Assembly (NCBI GenBank): GCA_017165825.1
Contig: CM029370.1
Location: 12,672,708-12,736,707, forward strand
Direction of reading: 5' to 3'
From: Hepsetus odoe
Lineage: Eukaryota; Chordata; Actinopteri; Characiformes; Hepsetidae
DNA: 64,000 nt
Shown here: positions 48,480-60,050 of the stretch, in pieces
Layout: the number at the start of each line of letters is the position of its first letter
How positions within the stretch are numbered: the stretch's first letter is position 1
Program-made: the position numbers and the translations under genes
Notes under the pieces: generated by a model
Database searches by the model: none
Seen by the model: the letters and a program-made list of their open reading frames with translations, nothing else
Told to the model about the DNA's origin: nothing

Positions 48480-48670
48480 CTTCTATAGGATTGGACCAGA
48501 CAGGCTAGATTTGTTACCACATGCATCAATGAGATGTTACTGGTTCACCAGTAGTCCTTACCTGGAACTAACCTGTACATTCTGATAGCACCCCATAAGA
48601 CCATCCTTTTTTGAGAACTAGTCATCTATTGGTCAGAATTTGGTAAATTTGGCAAAGTCAAATGGCTGAA
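48480..48670 (-). mobile_element. Tc1-like fragment (N-terminal helix-turn-helix region)
   Basis: The + strand order ACATGCATCAATGAG, CTGGTTCACCAGTAGTCC, CCCCATAAGACC and TGGCAAAGTCAAA matches, in reverse, the DNA-binding part of a Tc1-type transposase common in fish. Frames are broken. Confidence 0.5.
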
Positions 48671-48912
48671 ACAAAACAGATAGAAAGGTCACAGGAGGTG
48701 TATGTTTAGTTGTATCTTTGTAGATTTATTCACATCATTAATTTCCAGTGATTGACACTGCAGCCTTAATGCGTTGTGCTAGCAGAACAGACATGCTGTG
48801 CCCCAAACCACACACTTCTATACAAGTGCAAATCCAATGAGTGCGAACCATTTTTAGACACTATTTAGCATGGTAGTATGTATATTAGGACTCTGCGACA
48901 GTTATGGTTAGA

Positions 48913-49048
48913 TCAGTAGGTTGCCCTGATCTTCCCTTGAGCAAGGTACCATCCCCATCATTGCTCCCTGGGCACTTGTGAAAAGCAGAGGTTTGTGTCT
49001 CACTGAGTCCTGCGTTATGTCTCACAATGACAATTAGTCACTTTCACG
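48913..49048 (+). mobile_element. SINE family A, 5'-truncated
   Basis: It begins at TCAGTAGGTTGCCCTGATC, keeps CCCTTGAGCAAGGTACCATC and ends CTCACAATGACAATTAGTCAC. The tRNA-like head is absent. Confidence 0.78.
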
Positions 49049-51150
49049 CTAACCACTTTCATGTTAATAGTTAGCTAACTATAGCCAAATTCTAAATGAT
49101 CTGGTTAAAGGTAAGGTTAATTTGCAGTGTAAAAAACAGATTCTTGGTAGCCAGAGTATAGCTAAGTAGCATTAAGTAATTATTACTCATCTTTACTTTG
49201 AAAATTAATAATTTGTTGTCCATCTCCCTAGCAACAGAATTATTGACGAATATACTGTGAGAATACACAAATGTTCTGTACTTCTGTAAACTTTCACCTT
49301 AATGGCAGAGTAAAGGGAGGGATTCCACACAAGATAAATGCAGACATTGTCAAAATGGAGCTCTGGCAGGGACTACACCTTATTTTTTAATGACTGAAAT
49401 TCTGCAGCGAGTGCTGTAAAGGGATCTAAAGACCCTAAAATGCACAGTTTGTTTTTATATCTTTGTCTTTTGTTTGAAAGGTGATCTAAAGATTTGTTTG
49501 CAGAGGAAAAAACATACTTGCTTGTGCAACAGTGCTATGTATTCTTGCCCTCCTGGGCTCTGTGCTAGCCATGTGACTGGAAACTGTGAACTGGTGTAGC
49601 ATGGTGTGTATCCTCAGGTGGGGAATTAAATCTCAGCCTGCTGTGTGAAGGGCAAAGTTGTCGTGTGTAAGTTTTACAGCGACTCATTTATTAAAGAGTC
49701 CTGACAAAGATCAGATTTTCATTTTTAACAGCAGACTTTTAAACCAGTACCACTTATATTCACATTTATTAATGTATCGAGAAGTGATATTTTCCTCACA
49801 GAGTCAGTACACTTATTATTAAAAATCATATTTTTTGCATTGTATTGTATTTTTATATTGTCACATTCTGACATACTTACCAATGGGAGAACTCAGGAGC
49901 TTGGCAAGTGTTCCTTGGGTCTTTTTAGACCACAACCTTGTAGTGAAATAAAAATAATACTGCAATAGCTTTAGAGTTTAACTGCAGCATGCTTCTCTTA
50001 AAAACAAAGATTATAAAATACATGCATTATTATTAGACTTTTCCCAGAACACAACTGATCAGATAACAGCAGTGGTGCAATGTTGGCGTGTTAATATGTG
50101 TGGTGCTGGTTGAAGTTTATCAGGCACTCTTACTGTGAATTAATTTTATTCCATTCACACTTATCTTGTTAGTACAGTTTTTCCATGCATAATCCTTTTC
50201 CATGTTTAATTACATTAATCTTTCAGCTATTTTTAGTGGACAGTTCATTTCTTAAGGGCAGGGTATGGTAGACCAGTCTCAACCCAGCAGAGATATTTAG
50301 ATGTTAAAAAACTCAGCAATACAGCTGTACGTCATACACTTACATCAGTAAGCGGTGGTCCTGTCATCGTCGTCTCCATTAATGAATGTGTAAGAATGGA
50401 GCTGATGAATTGTGCAGTAAGAGATCAGTATTCTTAATTCAACGAACAAAGTGCACCAACATGGTGATGTTGCTGATAAATTGGCTTAGAATTATTTGTA
50501 CAAGGTAGGTTTACCTAATTAACTGACACACCATGAAATTTGTCACTTGTTGGGGTTCTGGGTGCTTAATTTGCTCCATCAAGGATTACCTTTTCTAAAG
50601 ACATTTCTTGCCACAAAATGGTTTGCCTAATAAGATTCCTTTTCTGATAAGGATAAGAGCTCATCAATGAAAATAGATAGTGTTGTGTAGGGTTGATGCC
50701 AAACATCCTAGGTAATGGCTCATTCAAGCTTCATAACAAGACTGAGTGTGTTTCTTTGCCTTTGCTCATCTCATATCACTGTATCTCAAAAGCCTGAATT
50801 CACTTCACAGTCACTCTTATCTTCGGCCATGGTTGGAACTGCCTGATGTATCTTTTAGATGGTCTGTTTCAAAGACTGATTCAAAATTCATTGTGGGCCT
50901 TTTTGACAGATTGCTTGTTGAAGTAGAAGTTCACGGTGGAGAGTATTTATTATTATTTTTTTTTACCCTTCAACTACAGTAAGCTCAGTGCCTCTGTAAA
51001 AATTCTGACGCAATCATATGCCTGCATGCCCGACTCAGACTGCCTCTCTTCATCAGTGTCTGGAAGAGGTGGGTACAGCCGGCTTCTATAATAATCTTGT
51101 TACTCCCTAGAGGGAGACACATCTGATCTACATTGGAAGAAGCAAAGCTG
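49049..51150. other. Unassigned DNA left of the tandem module
   Basis: Low repeat content. 50660-51130 has balanced composition and could belong to the same candidate regulatory region as the module array. No gene supported. Confidence 0.4.
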
Positions 51151-52485
51151 GATAAAAGCAGCAATTTGTAATGGCCACCCAAAACCCAATCTTTTCTTTT
51201 TAGGTGGCCTTGGAGTTTAATTCATGCATCACTTGCAAACTAAGCACATTCTAGAGTAGAAATGGCAATACCAAGGGCTTGGATAATGGATACGCAGATG
51301 CCAACAAAGCTTACAAATTGACCCCTGATAAAGGCAGCCATTTGTAATGGCCACTCAAGTCAGCCCTCCCTCTTTAAAGCAGCCCTGCAGATTAATTTAG
51401 ACATCTTTAAGAAGCTTAATAATGGTAAATATGGCATTCTCAAAAGCTACACTAAACCATATCGATTTATAAAGGCCACACCAAAATCAGATCTTTTCTT
51501 TCTACGTAACGTTTCAGTTTGAACATGTTAATTACCAGATCACCAAACGATGAAGGGAAAGCCTACAACTCCAGTTATCACATCTTGTGATTTTTCCGCA
51601 ATCTTTTGCACTTTTTGATCATTCATTCATTCTTCCTTTCCTTACATCAAGCACATCAATCATGCTATATACACTCCAAAAAAAAAAAAAAAAAGTCACA
51701 CACTCTAAAATTTAATTAGATTGCCTGTAGCTTTGATTACGGCATGCATTCCCTGTGGCATCATTATGATAAGCTCCTGCAATGTCACGTTTATTTCTAT
51801 CCAGAGTTGCATTCGTTTTTCAACAAGATCTTGCAGAGATGATGGGAGAGTCGGATCGCTGCGCAAATTCTTCACCAGCACATCCCAAAGATTCTCAATA
51901 GGGTTAAGTCATTTAGTATATTCAAGTAGTCAGCTGGCCTTATTCTATGGGCACATAACATTGCTGAACTGAGACCTGACCTCATTTCTTCTGCGCAGAT
52001 GATGCTTCCTCAAAATCCATCCAGTTTTCAATAATTTGTTGCACAGTTTTAGCAGTTTCAGCATCTCCTTACATGTTTTCTTTGTTAATGTATGCCAGTA
52101 ATTTAAACCTTCTGAAACAGATAAACAAATTTCCATGACCATAATCCATAATGATCCATAGACCATAATGATTTCCATAATGATCCATGCAGGAATTATC
52201 CAATGGGAGGCTCTTACCTATTTGCTTTCTTAAATCCAGGTGTACAGAGCAGTGTATATAAATATATATATAAGTATTTTAGGATTTCTGTTACTTTTAT
52301 ATTGCTCTGCCTTCCACTTTTTCACTTATTTTTAAAAGTATAAATATTAGTATATACTCATACCTCTCAAAGAGGCTCAATATGTTCCTCACTGGACATA
52401 ACCAGTCATTTGGAATCATCTTGTCTAAGCCATTTTTTTTTTTTCTCTTTAGGTGGCCTTGCAGCAATGAACGCATGCTGTAGGA
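51151..52485. repeat. Degenerate tandem array of a ~130-175-bp module
   Basis: Unit 1 at 51151 begins GATAAAAGCAGCAATTTGTA, then ATGGCCAC. Unit 2 at 51327 begins GATAAAGGCAGCCATTTGTA, then ATGGCCAC. Unit 3 at 51467 keeps TATAAAGGCCAC and TCTTTTCTTTCTACG. A further piece at 52443-52478 (TCTTTAGGTGGCCTTGCAG...ATGC) matches unit 1 at 51197-51232. A Tc1-like fragment separates the last piece. The units are diverged unique-looking DNA, not simple repeats. Confidence 0.55.
51669..52140 (-). mobile_element. Tc1-like transposon fragment
   Basis: It begins with TACACTCC and a poly(A) run, then GTCACACACTCTAAAATTT. On the + strand, GCTTTGATTACGGCATGC, GATAAGCTCCTGCAATGTCA and CATCCCAAAGATTCTCAATA are standard reverse-oriented Tc1 phrases. 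A large internal part is missing and the right end is not found; the right limit is approximate. Confidence 0.72.
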
Positions 52486-52489
52486 ACAG

Positions 52490-53500
52490 AAGGTCAGTTG
52501 GTCAGTAGCAGATATGGCCTTGTCAGTACCTCATGGAAAGCCTGATCAATTGTTAAGGTGAAATGGGCAGACTTAAGATAACAGCTTTTCTCCAAACTGC
52601 TCTGACTGGTAAAGCGGATGTTGCAGATGCATGTGAACAATTTTTAACTAGCCAAGCCATGGGAAAAGTCTCAAAATAGAACTGGTTTCTCAGTATGTAA
52701 CATCAATAGAATGACCTGATGCAATGGCCAAAATAGGACAATTAAATTTAATTACAGGCTTTAAAAAAAGGTTTTGCAAGTTTTATGAAGAGGAAATTAT
52801 TGTAACTACAAGAAAATATAAATTCCTGCAGCAACCTTTATCTTTGCTACAGCACCTTCTTTGAAAAGAAGAAGCTCATGTATGGTAAGTATCAATCAGT
52901 AGGTGAAAATGGAAAATGTCTGGCATATTGGTAACAGTCTTGGAAACAATCTAATTTTGTCCTTGACTTAGCAGCTCTCCAAGGCTGCAGAGATGCATGA
53001 CCATATTTTTCACGTTAATGAGAAAATGACAGATGGTGCCCCATCATTGTTTTACTCAACATTTTACTATGACTTTGCCGGAGAAATCTCTTGCTCCTTC
53101 CAAAAGATTTACAGGTTTAGACCACAGTAACTGATTTGTGGTTGCTAAAAACATATGGCTGGTATATTTAAATTTTTCTTGTTTACATCCTTGTACATAG
53201 TTACACATGAAGAAGATGAATTCACTTACAGGGTGAATAAAGATTATTTATGCAGTTTTCTGGCTGTTTTATGAAGTTTTCTGGCTGTTTATCATGCCAT
53301 AGATGTTCCCATAAGAATAGAGAGACATCTCCATTAAACTGCAGCAGCAATGAGAAAGCAGGCAATCATGGAATGAAAAGCCATTCGGGCTAAAAGCAGC
53401 CTTAAAATACTCAGTGTAGCTCTTAAAGGGATCATGGTTTATTATCCACTTGACTGTGTAGGGACATCCTTAAGTATGACTCATCACAGGCCTAAAATCA
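52490..53500. other. Repeat-free stretch, candidate regulatory or spacer DNA
   Basis: No known repeat, no credible frame, moderate composition. GCCTGATCAATTGTTAAGG and neighbouring A/T cores are the only notable content. Confidence 0.2.
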
Positions 53501-54055
53501 TTTAGACTGAGGTTTATCAAAAGTACTCAAGTCTTTCACCCCATATTTTGTGGTAGAATATCAAATTCTGAGTTGTCCAAAAGGTTTTTATGGTATCTTT
53601 GGTAGTGTTTAAGTAAAGGCCAGTATATGTGACATGATGGCTACATGAGAACTGCATAGACCTATCATGACAGCTGATGTATACACTTATAAAGGCTTAT
53701 TCAATGGTTCAGATGTCATAAATGTTCTAAATAGAAATACCATTCAAATTGAGAGAATATTCAGTTATGACAGCTGGATCTTATTGGAATAAGCATTTAG
53801 AAATCGTTGTATTTATGTAGACATATGGCTTATGTAGATGTTATGTAATCTTATGTATAATGAGCTTCAGTAAAGTGTTAATGTATCCACAACGCTCATA
53901 GAAATGAAAAAGCTAAAAAGTTCATAGCCTTGCTGTATGGTTTTAGGAAGAGCCTTTATTGGTGTGGAACCTTTATATCAGAAATGTAATATCTATTAAG
54001 GCTGCAACTGCTGCAGGTTTATACTCCAAACAAAAAGCTCCCCAGATTCCACTCA

Positions 54056-54285
54056 GCGGTGGCAGTAGTAGCCCATTGGTTAGGGACTAGGCCCCAGGAT
54101 TGGAAGGTTGTGGGTTTGAATCCCAGACCTGTAGGTTGTCCTGAGGTACCCTTGAGCAAGGTACTGTCCCCATCACTGCTCCCCAGGTGCTTTAAATAGC
54201 TGCCCTCTTTTGTCTGGGTTAAATGTAGAGGCTACATTTCATTGTGGTTCACTGTGTTGTGACAAGTTGCCATTTTCACTTTTAT
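54056..54285 (+). mobile_element. tRNA-derived SINE, family A, full length
   Basis: Head GCAGTAGTAGCCCATTGG, B box GGGTTTGAATCCCAG, body GAGGTACCCTTGAGCAAGG, CATCACTGCTCCCCAGGTGC, tail ACTGTGTTGTGACAAGTTGC. Diverged but complete. Confidence 0.85.
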
Positions 54286-54950
54286 TTTTCACTTTATTTC
54301 AATAGTTAGGCTGAGTCTTCACACAGCTGATCTTGCTTTGTCAGACTGAAAATGTGCAGCCATACAGACACGTTACTATTTTTACTGTTCATAACACATA
54401 AATGATCCTACTAAACCCTGTGCTTACCAGCCATTACTGGAAAAAGGGGTGCGTTTAAGCACCAACGTTTTTAACTAGTTCTTTTTTATTTAGTTGCTGG
54501 GGTCCTGGCACATCAGATTTTCAGTCAAGAGAAACTCAAAATTTTACTCTGTGATATACACGACTGTAGAACTGTTTAAATTGGTTTTAGTTTAGATTTT
54601 TCTTCTTCTTCAAAGAATATAATCTACCCACCTCCAAAAAAAGAAATAGATTTTGTAAATTGTACCCTTGCTGCTCCTGCAGGAATTACAGTGACTATGC
54701 ACTTTCAAACCCCATTGGCAGCATGAAACAAGCTGAGATAATGACACACACAAGCAGCGAAGGAGACCCCAAGGTGAGCTGGGAATGCCCATGTATCATA
54801 AGTGAACCCTATCTAGTAGCCATTCGCCAGCCATCAATTCACAGTAAAACCAAATTGCTGCACTTCACAGTTCAATGGAGAGAAACAAGGCTTTGTAGGA
54901 GGGAACCTCTGGTGGCTTTAGCAGTGATCCTGTACCCCCTGCCCATGCAC

Positions 54951-54951
<1 letters not shown>

Positions 54952-54989
<38 letters not shown>

Positions 54990-55013
54990 TATTATTCTTA
55001 TTCTTATTCTTAT
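54952..55013. repeat. (CA)n followed by (ATTCTT)n
   Basis: About 18 CA units run into TATTATTATTCTTATTCTT repeats. Open frames across it are not genes. Confidence 0.93.
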
Positions 55014-55619
55014 TGTTAACCACAGTTTTCATCTGTTTCATTGTAGGTTACCTGTTTTTTTTCTTTTTTCCTACAAAGTGAAGATGAAAACGTACAAAAA
55101 CAAGTGCAACGATATGCACATACACGCACACACACCATGACAAGCCAGGAGATTGGCTAATGTCTTGTTGCTTAATCAATCATTCCCAACCGAGATTGGC
55201 AAATGCACTCTCTGCTTGTCACAATGGCTGCCTGCAAAAACGGGGCTACAAAAAAAGGGAAAAGGACTAGGAAAAAAAGAGGCTGTGACAGACAGATGCA
55301 GTAATTGAGCTTATTCTCTCTCTGAATTACGCCTAGGTGGGGAAAAGCAGTTGGGCTTGGAATTGACCGGACTGCTCAATAAAAGAAGTCTGCCAGTAGC
55401 CCCAAGATCAGCTCATGAAGTCAAAACAAAGGTGCAGTGAAGTGTTTAAACAGATTTAAGAGTGGGAATAGTTGGGCTACAGTGACTTGTGTGGTGCGCA
55501 AAAACAAAGAAAAATGAATTTATCTTTCTATTCATTTAAAACCCTTCATGAATATCACAAAACATAAAAAGTGGAATGTTTAAGAGGCTGAGTGGAATGA
55601 AATGAATATCTTTATTGTA

Positions 55620-55725
55620 GCTAATATATAAATAAAATAAAATAAAATATAAATATAATATAAAATATATATTTATATATTATATTTATAAAATATAATA
55701 TAAATATAATATAAAAATATTTGTT
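55620..55725. repeat. A+T low-complexity tract
   Basis: AAATAAAATAAAATA repeats grade into ATATAATATAAAATA repeats. Nothing else recognisable. Confidence 0.85.
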
Positions 55726-56459
55726 CTATTACTGGCAAATATAGCTTTGGTTTACATTAGAAATAAGTGGAAGCATTTCCTGTAGAGGTTACTCTAAGAC
55801 ATGAGATTTCAGACATGACAACAGTCCTTAAAAAAAGAAAGAATAATTAATTATTTACAATACATTTCCACTCCATAATAATTTATTCATAAAAAACTCT
55901 TTGAATAAGACTTATATGGTGACTAACATCAATAACATAAGAAATAACTTTGGGAATAATAGTATTTTAATATTAGCACTCACTTTCACACCTCTTCACT
56001 TTTGCCAGATTAGTTCATCCAAAAACTGCTGATGTTCACACAATGAAGACATCTAGGTTTGAAAAACATCCAGCAGACTAATCCCACTTGCTTTCACTGA
56101 AAGCTGAGGTATTCCATAAAACAGGCTCAGGCAAATAGAGGGCAGTAGCTGCCTGTATGCAGACTGTTCAGTGACTGAGCAGTGAAACAGATGGACACAC
56201 TCACTTGGAAAATTACAAGTCCCTGATGAAACTATTTTCTGTCCCAGAAACCGAGTGCTTTCCTGTCACCAGCTTTGATCTTCACATGTCTTTCTTTGGC
56301 ATTACTAAAGAATGTCACTTCTCTGATTTCTCTCTTAAAACAGTATGTCAGATTGTTAAAAAAAAGGCTGCTTATATATGGTTAAATCCAGTAATGCAGG
56401 AAAGTGTTGGGGTTTTGCAGCATATGAGTTAAGCCACTTTACACGTCACATCTACCAAC

Positions 56460-56799
56460 CTTGCATCTGCACCAATACAGGGTCATAGAGTCCTTTACGA
56501 ACAGACTTTGCTCCATCTACTACTAAGATCACCACACTTTTTCTGAATATGATGTTACTTTCACCTCTTGGAAATTCTACAAACCAAAAGGCCATGAGAA
56601 CAGCTATCCCACCTGCTTCAGACAGTGAATAAACAGACAGTGAAGGCTGTTCTTTCTCCTGAGAGAATCCATAATGACTTCCTCCATGAGCTGAGTCGAA
56701 GTTCATACTGGAAACGTTACATAATAACATTAACAGCTGATGCTGCACTCTGACATCAGGGTCATTTTGACAGGGGATTACAGTCACATGGATCTCAAA
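56460..56799 (-). other. Possible exon-like open frame, unidentified
   Basis: On the minus strand a 118-codon frame is open, bounded by an AAACAG acceptor-like site before 56799 and an AAG|GTTGGT donor-like site after 56460. It would encode FEIHVTVIPCQNDPDV, then HGGSHYGFSQEKEQPSLSVY and a hydrophobic GGIAVLMAFWFVEF. The upstream pyrimidine tract is weak. I do not recognise it, and a chance frame of this length is quite possible here. Confidence 0.2.
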
Positions 56800-57039
56800 C
56801 TGTTTCATAAAAGCATTTTCCCAAACAATAGAACATGTTTTCTTTAGTATGTTTTATGTTTTTAACACGCATATCCCAGGAGCATTTAAAGCTACCCCAT
56901 CTGACGTCTAGGACAGTCAGACCATATTTCCTTAATCTTCACAATGCAGAGAGATTGCATTAATAATATAAACTGGATTTTTTTTTTTTGCAGTAGGAAC
57001 AGATCTTGAGGAACATGATAGCTTTTGCACAGAAAAAAG

Positions 57040-57960
57040 AAACTCAAACAAAAACAAAAAAAGGTTTTCTAACTTAAAGAAGTGGGTTAACAGCAATGTA
57101 AGGGCACCACTCAAGGAGCAGGATGCAGCCTTCAGTTCAGGTGACAAACAAGCTTACAGTGAAGCATGGAAAAAACTAATGAGGTGCATCAGGAATGCAA
57201 AACACAAGAGCAGACAGCACATGTGGATTTATTTGACAATAACAACCACTGCAGCATTTGGAACAGCATCAAGAGACTGGCTAACCACAAAACCATCAAC
57301 CTGCAGCCTAATGATGATGCCAAACTACCTGATGTACCGAACCCGTTCTTTGACAGATCTGACACCCAGAAAAGAGATTCTGCTCCACATGTCAGCCCAC
57401 CTTTTTTTCTCACAGTTTTCACTGATTCTACACACCAGCAGGTAAGGACTATAACAAGGGTCAAGAAGGGTTCAAGAAATATGGCTGGCCCTGATCAGCC
57501 AATCAGCTCATAGAGATGTTTATTAAGATATTCAACCTCTCATTTTAGCAGTGCCTTTACAGCAGCTCTCCAATTTGCTCTGACAGGTTTGGAGGAGACC
57601 TGAGAATATTCAAACTGAATACTGGTTTTGATTCCTCCCAATATTCATAATACTCATTGAGCTCCCATGGATTTCCTTATAGACCAACCAAAGCAGATCA
57701 ACACACTTCCTCCACCCTTATCCTAAATACTGGAACCACACAGGGCTGTGTGCTGAGCCATGTGCTCTTCAAACTCTTTACCCATGACTGCAACCCCATT
57801 TACTCTAAATTTGTGGAAGACAACAGTAGCTAGGCTGATTGCTGGCAATGATGAGATGGCCTATAGGTAAGAGGTGGAACATCTGGTAAAATGGTGTAAA
57901 GACAAAAAAATATATAAAACAGGGAAAAATATTAATGCCCTAAAGTTGCTGAATCAAAAC
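57040..57960 (+). mobile_element. L2/Rex1-like LINE, reverse transcriptase part
   Basis: Frames on the + strand give KEQDAAFSSGDKQAYSEAWK, IRNAKHKSRQHM, SSTLILNTGTTQGCVL (compare STLxLNTGxPQGCVLSP), LFTHDCNP and EVEHLVKWCKDK. These follow the order of the domain in fish L2-like LINEs. Several frameshifts and stops. The element seems to resume at about 58420 (ILMNSITVWDAC) and at the 3' end 59483-59880. Confidence 0.75.
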
Positions 57961-57979
57961 AGCTGACATGGACCATCAC

Positions 57980-58175
57980 GGGGCAGTGGTGGCCTCATGG
58001 TTAGGGAGTTGGCCCCAGGATCAGAAGGTCATGGGTTTGAATCCCAGACCAGAAGTACCATCTCCATTACTGCTCCCTGGGTGCTTCAATAGCTGCCCCA
58101 TGCTGCAGAGGTTGAATTTCATTTTGTTGTGTGCTGTGCTGTGTTTCACAATGACAAGAATGGTCACTTTCACTT
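57980..58175 (+). mobile_element. tRNA-derived SINE, family A, inside the LINE
   Basis: GGGGCAGTGGTGGCCTCATGG, GGGTTTGAATCCCAGACC, CATTACTGCTCCCTGGGTGC and tail GTTTCACAATGACAAGAATG. About 25 bp of the body (the GCCCTGAGGTACCCTTGAGC part) is deleted. Confidence 0.87.
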
Positions 58176-58226
58176 CATCAACTTGTTCCTGGACCAAAAA
58201 GGAGAGCAAATACTCTTCTGCTAAAT

Positions 58227-58400
58227 CAGGGGTGTCGAACTACAGTCCTGGAGGGCTGGAGTCCAGCACAATTTGGTGTTTTCCCTCCTTAAACACACCT
58301 GGGTCACACGTAGTCGTGGGTGTAGTGAGTGTGTTTGAGGCAGGAAATCACCAAAATGTGCTGGACTCTTGCCCTCCAGGAATGGAGCTCGACACCCCTG
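58227..58400. mobile_element. hAT-type miniature element with 8-bp duplication
   Basis: 174 bp. Left end CAGGGGTGTCGAACTACAGT, right end in reverse CAGGGGTGTCGAGCTCCATT, continuing with CCTGGAGGGC on both sides. Flanks TGCTAAAT (58219-58226) and TTCTAAAT (58401-58408) make an 8-bp duplication with one change, the hAT signature. Confidence 0.85.
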
Positions 58401-58608
58401 TTCTAAATCATTAAACAAGCACCATCAAGATCATCCTGATGAACTCCATCACTGTGTGGGATGCCTGCTGACTATAAGATCCTGCATTGTGTGTTGAGAT
58501 TAGCACAATGAATAATGAATTTTGACTGCAGTGAGGTGTTTACATAAACTGAAAATGAATAAATTCATTATCAAAATATGAAGATGAGTTGACGCATCTA
58601 TTGGGTTT

Positions 58609-58722
58609 CTTTGCCTTCACCCTATGATCACTGGAACCATCTCCAGCAACCCCCATGAACCGGTTTAGGGTCTGTGGCTTAGATAATGGTTGGATTCATG
58701 GATAGATGGATGGATGGAATGA
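58609..58722 (+). repeat. Decayed family B tail
   Basis: TCACTGGAACCATCTCCAGC, AACCGGTTTAGGG and (ATGG)n follow the order of the family B SINE tail. No head. Confidence 0.5.
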
Positions 58723-59482
58723 GGAATGATTTAGGTTTTTTAAGTGGATAACATTCTTCTACTCAGTTATTCCTCCATTTTTAACTACACCGTAAGTATT
58801 TAATCACAATAATGTGTGTAATCTTGCAGAGACCTTTCTAAAAGAATGCACAGGTATGGCAGTGGATACTTTTACTGTGAGGCTAAAAGAGTGTGATCAT
58901 TTACCCCAAAAAAATTACATTGTTAACTTCTTACTTAACAGGCTCATATTTTAAGGTTAGCAAATGTAATGCTTGGAAGGGATCTAATTTGGCAAAGCTC
59001 CTTTTAATCTTTCACTCTATCCTTTCTTTTAAACTTACGCACCATTTGCATTTTTATGAGGTATACTCCTACTGTAAATTTCTGTAAAATTGGCTGGTTG
59101 ACAACACTAGTACTCTGGATAAAAAGGCAACTCTGGCACAAGATCAGAGTGCTAACCTCAGTGTGCCTTTTTGACAGAATCCACATATCATACGGCATCA
59201 GTAATACTGACCAAAGTGGTGCAGTTTTATGTGATTCCTTCATAGTTCTGACAAAAACGAACAGGTTGTCAGAATGACCAGGAGCCACAGGCTACAGGGT
59301 TCTAGAAAACTCACAAATTGTGGTTTTCTATATTTGAGTTCCCAAAAATATACTTCATGCGAATAATGTTCTGAGATCCATCTCCCTAGGTCCGTTTTCG
59401 GCTAAAGAACTACTTGAGCCATCCAATGTGATCTTTCTCAGTGTTCATAACTATATAATTATATACTGTCCAACATATTCCT

Positions 59483-59880
59483 AGGTTATCAGTTTCTTTC
59501 CCCTGGCCATCATACTTCTGAACTGTTAATGTCTTCTGAACCACCTTACCGCCACTTATTATTTATGAACCACCTTACCGCCACTTATTTATTTTTTGCA
59601 CTCCGCACTTTAGCCATAACACTGTTGCTCTATTACATTTTGTTACACTGCCCAACAACTTGGGCTGCTTTGTTCCATAACACTGCGGCTCTCTGACAGA
59701 TGAATGTACTGTCTGTTCTACTGTCTGTTGTTGTCTGTCTGTTGTCTGCACTTGTTTGCGTTGTCTTATGTCCTATGTTGTGTCTGATGTAATCTTGTGT
59801 GTAGCACCAGGGTCCTGGAGGAACGTTATTTCGTTTCACTATGTACTGTGTACATGGCTGAAATGACAATAAAACCTACT
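59483..59880 (+). mobile_element. L2/Rex1-like LINE 3' end, interrupted by a SINE
   Basis: CAGTTTCTTTCCCCTGGCCA, GCACTCCGCAC, TAGCACCAGGGTCCTGGAGG, TTTCACTATGTACTG and GAAATGACAATAAAACC. The final GACTTGACTT repeats lie beyond the inserted SINE at 60051-60060. A 29-bp unit (ATGAACCACCTTACCGCCAC) is duplicated at 59537-59590. Confidence 0.8.
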
Positions 59881-59883
59881 TTC

Positions 59884-60050
59884 TGGATCGAGAAGTCCAA
59901 GGTTCGAATCCCACCTCTGGCACTACCACCACTGGGTAACCTGAGCAAGACCCTTAACCCTGAATTGCTCCAGGGGGACTGTCCCTGTCATTAGGACATG
60001 GAAGTCGCTCTGGATAAGAGCGTCTGCTAAATGCTGTAAATGTAAATGGA
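59884..60050 (+). mobile_element. SINE family C in a LINE tail
   Basis: It starts within the tRNA-like part (GGATCGAGAAGTCCAAGG, GTTCGAATCCCACCTCTGG) and runs through GAGCAAGACCCTTAACC to GCTCTGGATAAGAGCGTCTG and AAATGTAAATG. The 5' head is truncated. It is the least decayed family C tail here. Confidence 0.87.

Noticed and set aside
54660..55019. 119-codon + strand frame
   Set aside because: It ends in His-Thr and Ser-Tyr repeats from the CA/ATTCTT tract and has no family likeness.
57968..58414. 148-codon + strand frame
   Set aside because: It runs through a SINE and a hAT miniature element, so it is not a gene.
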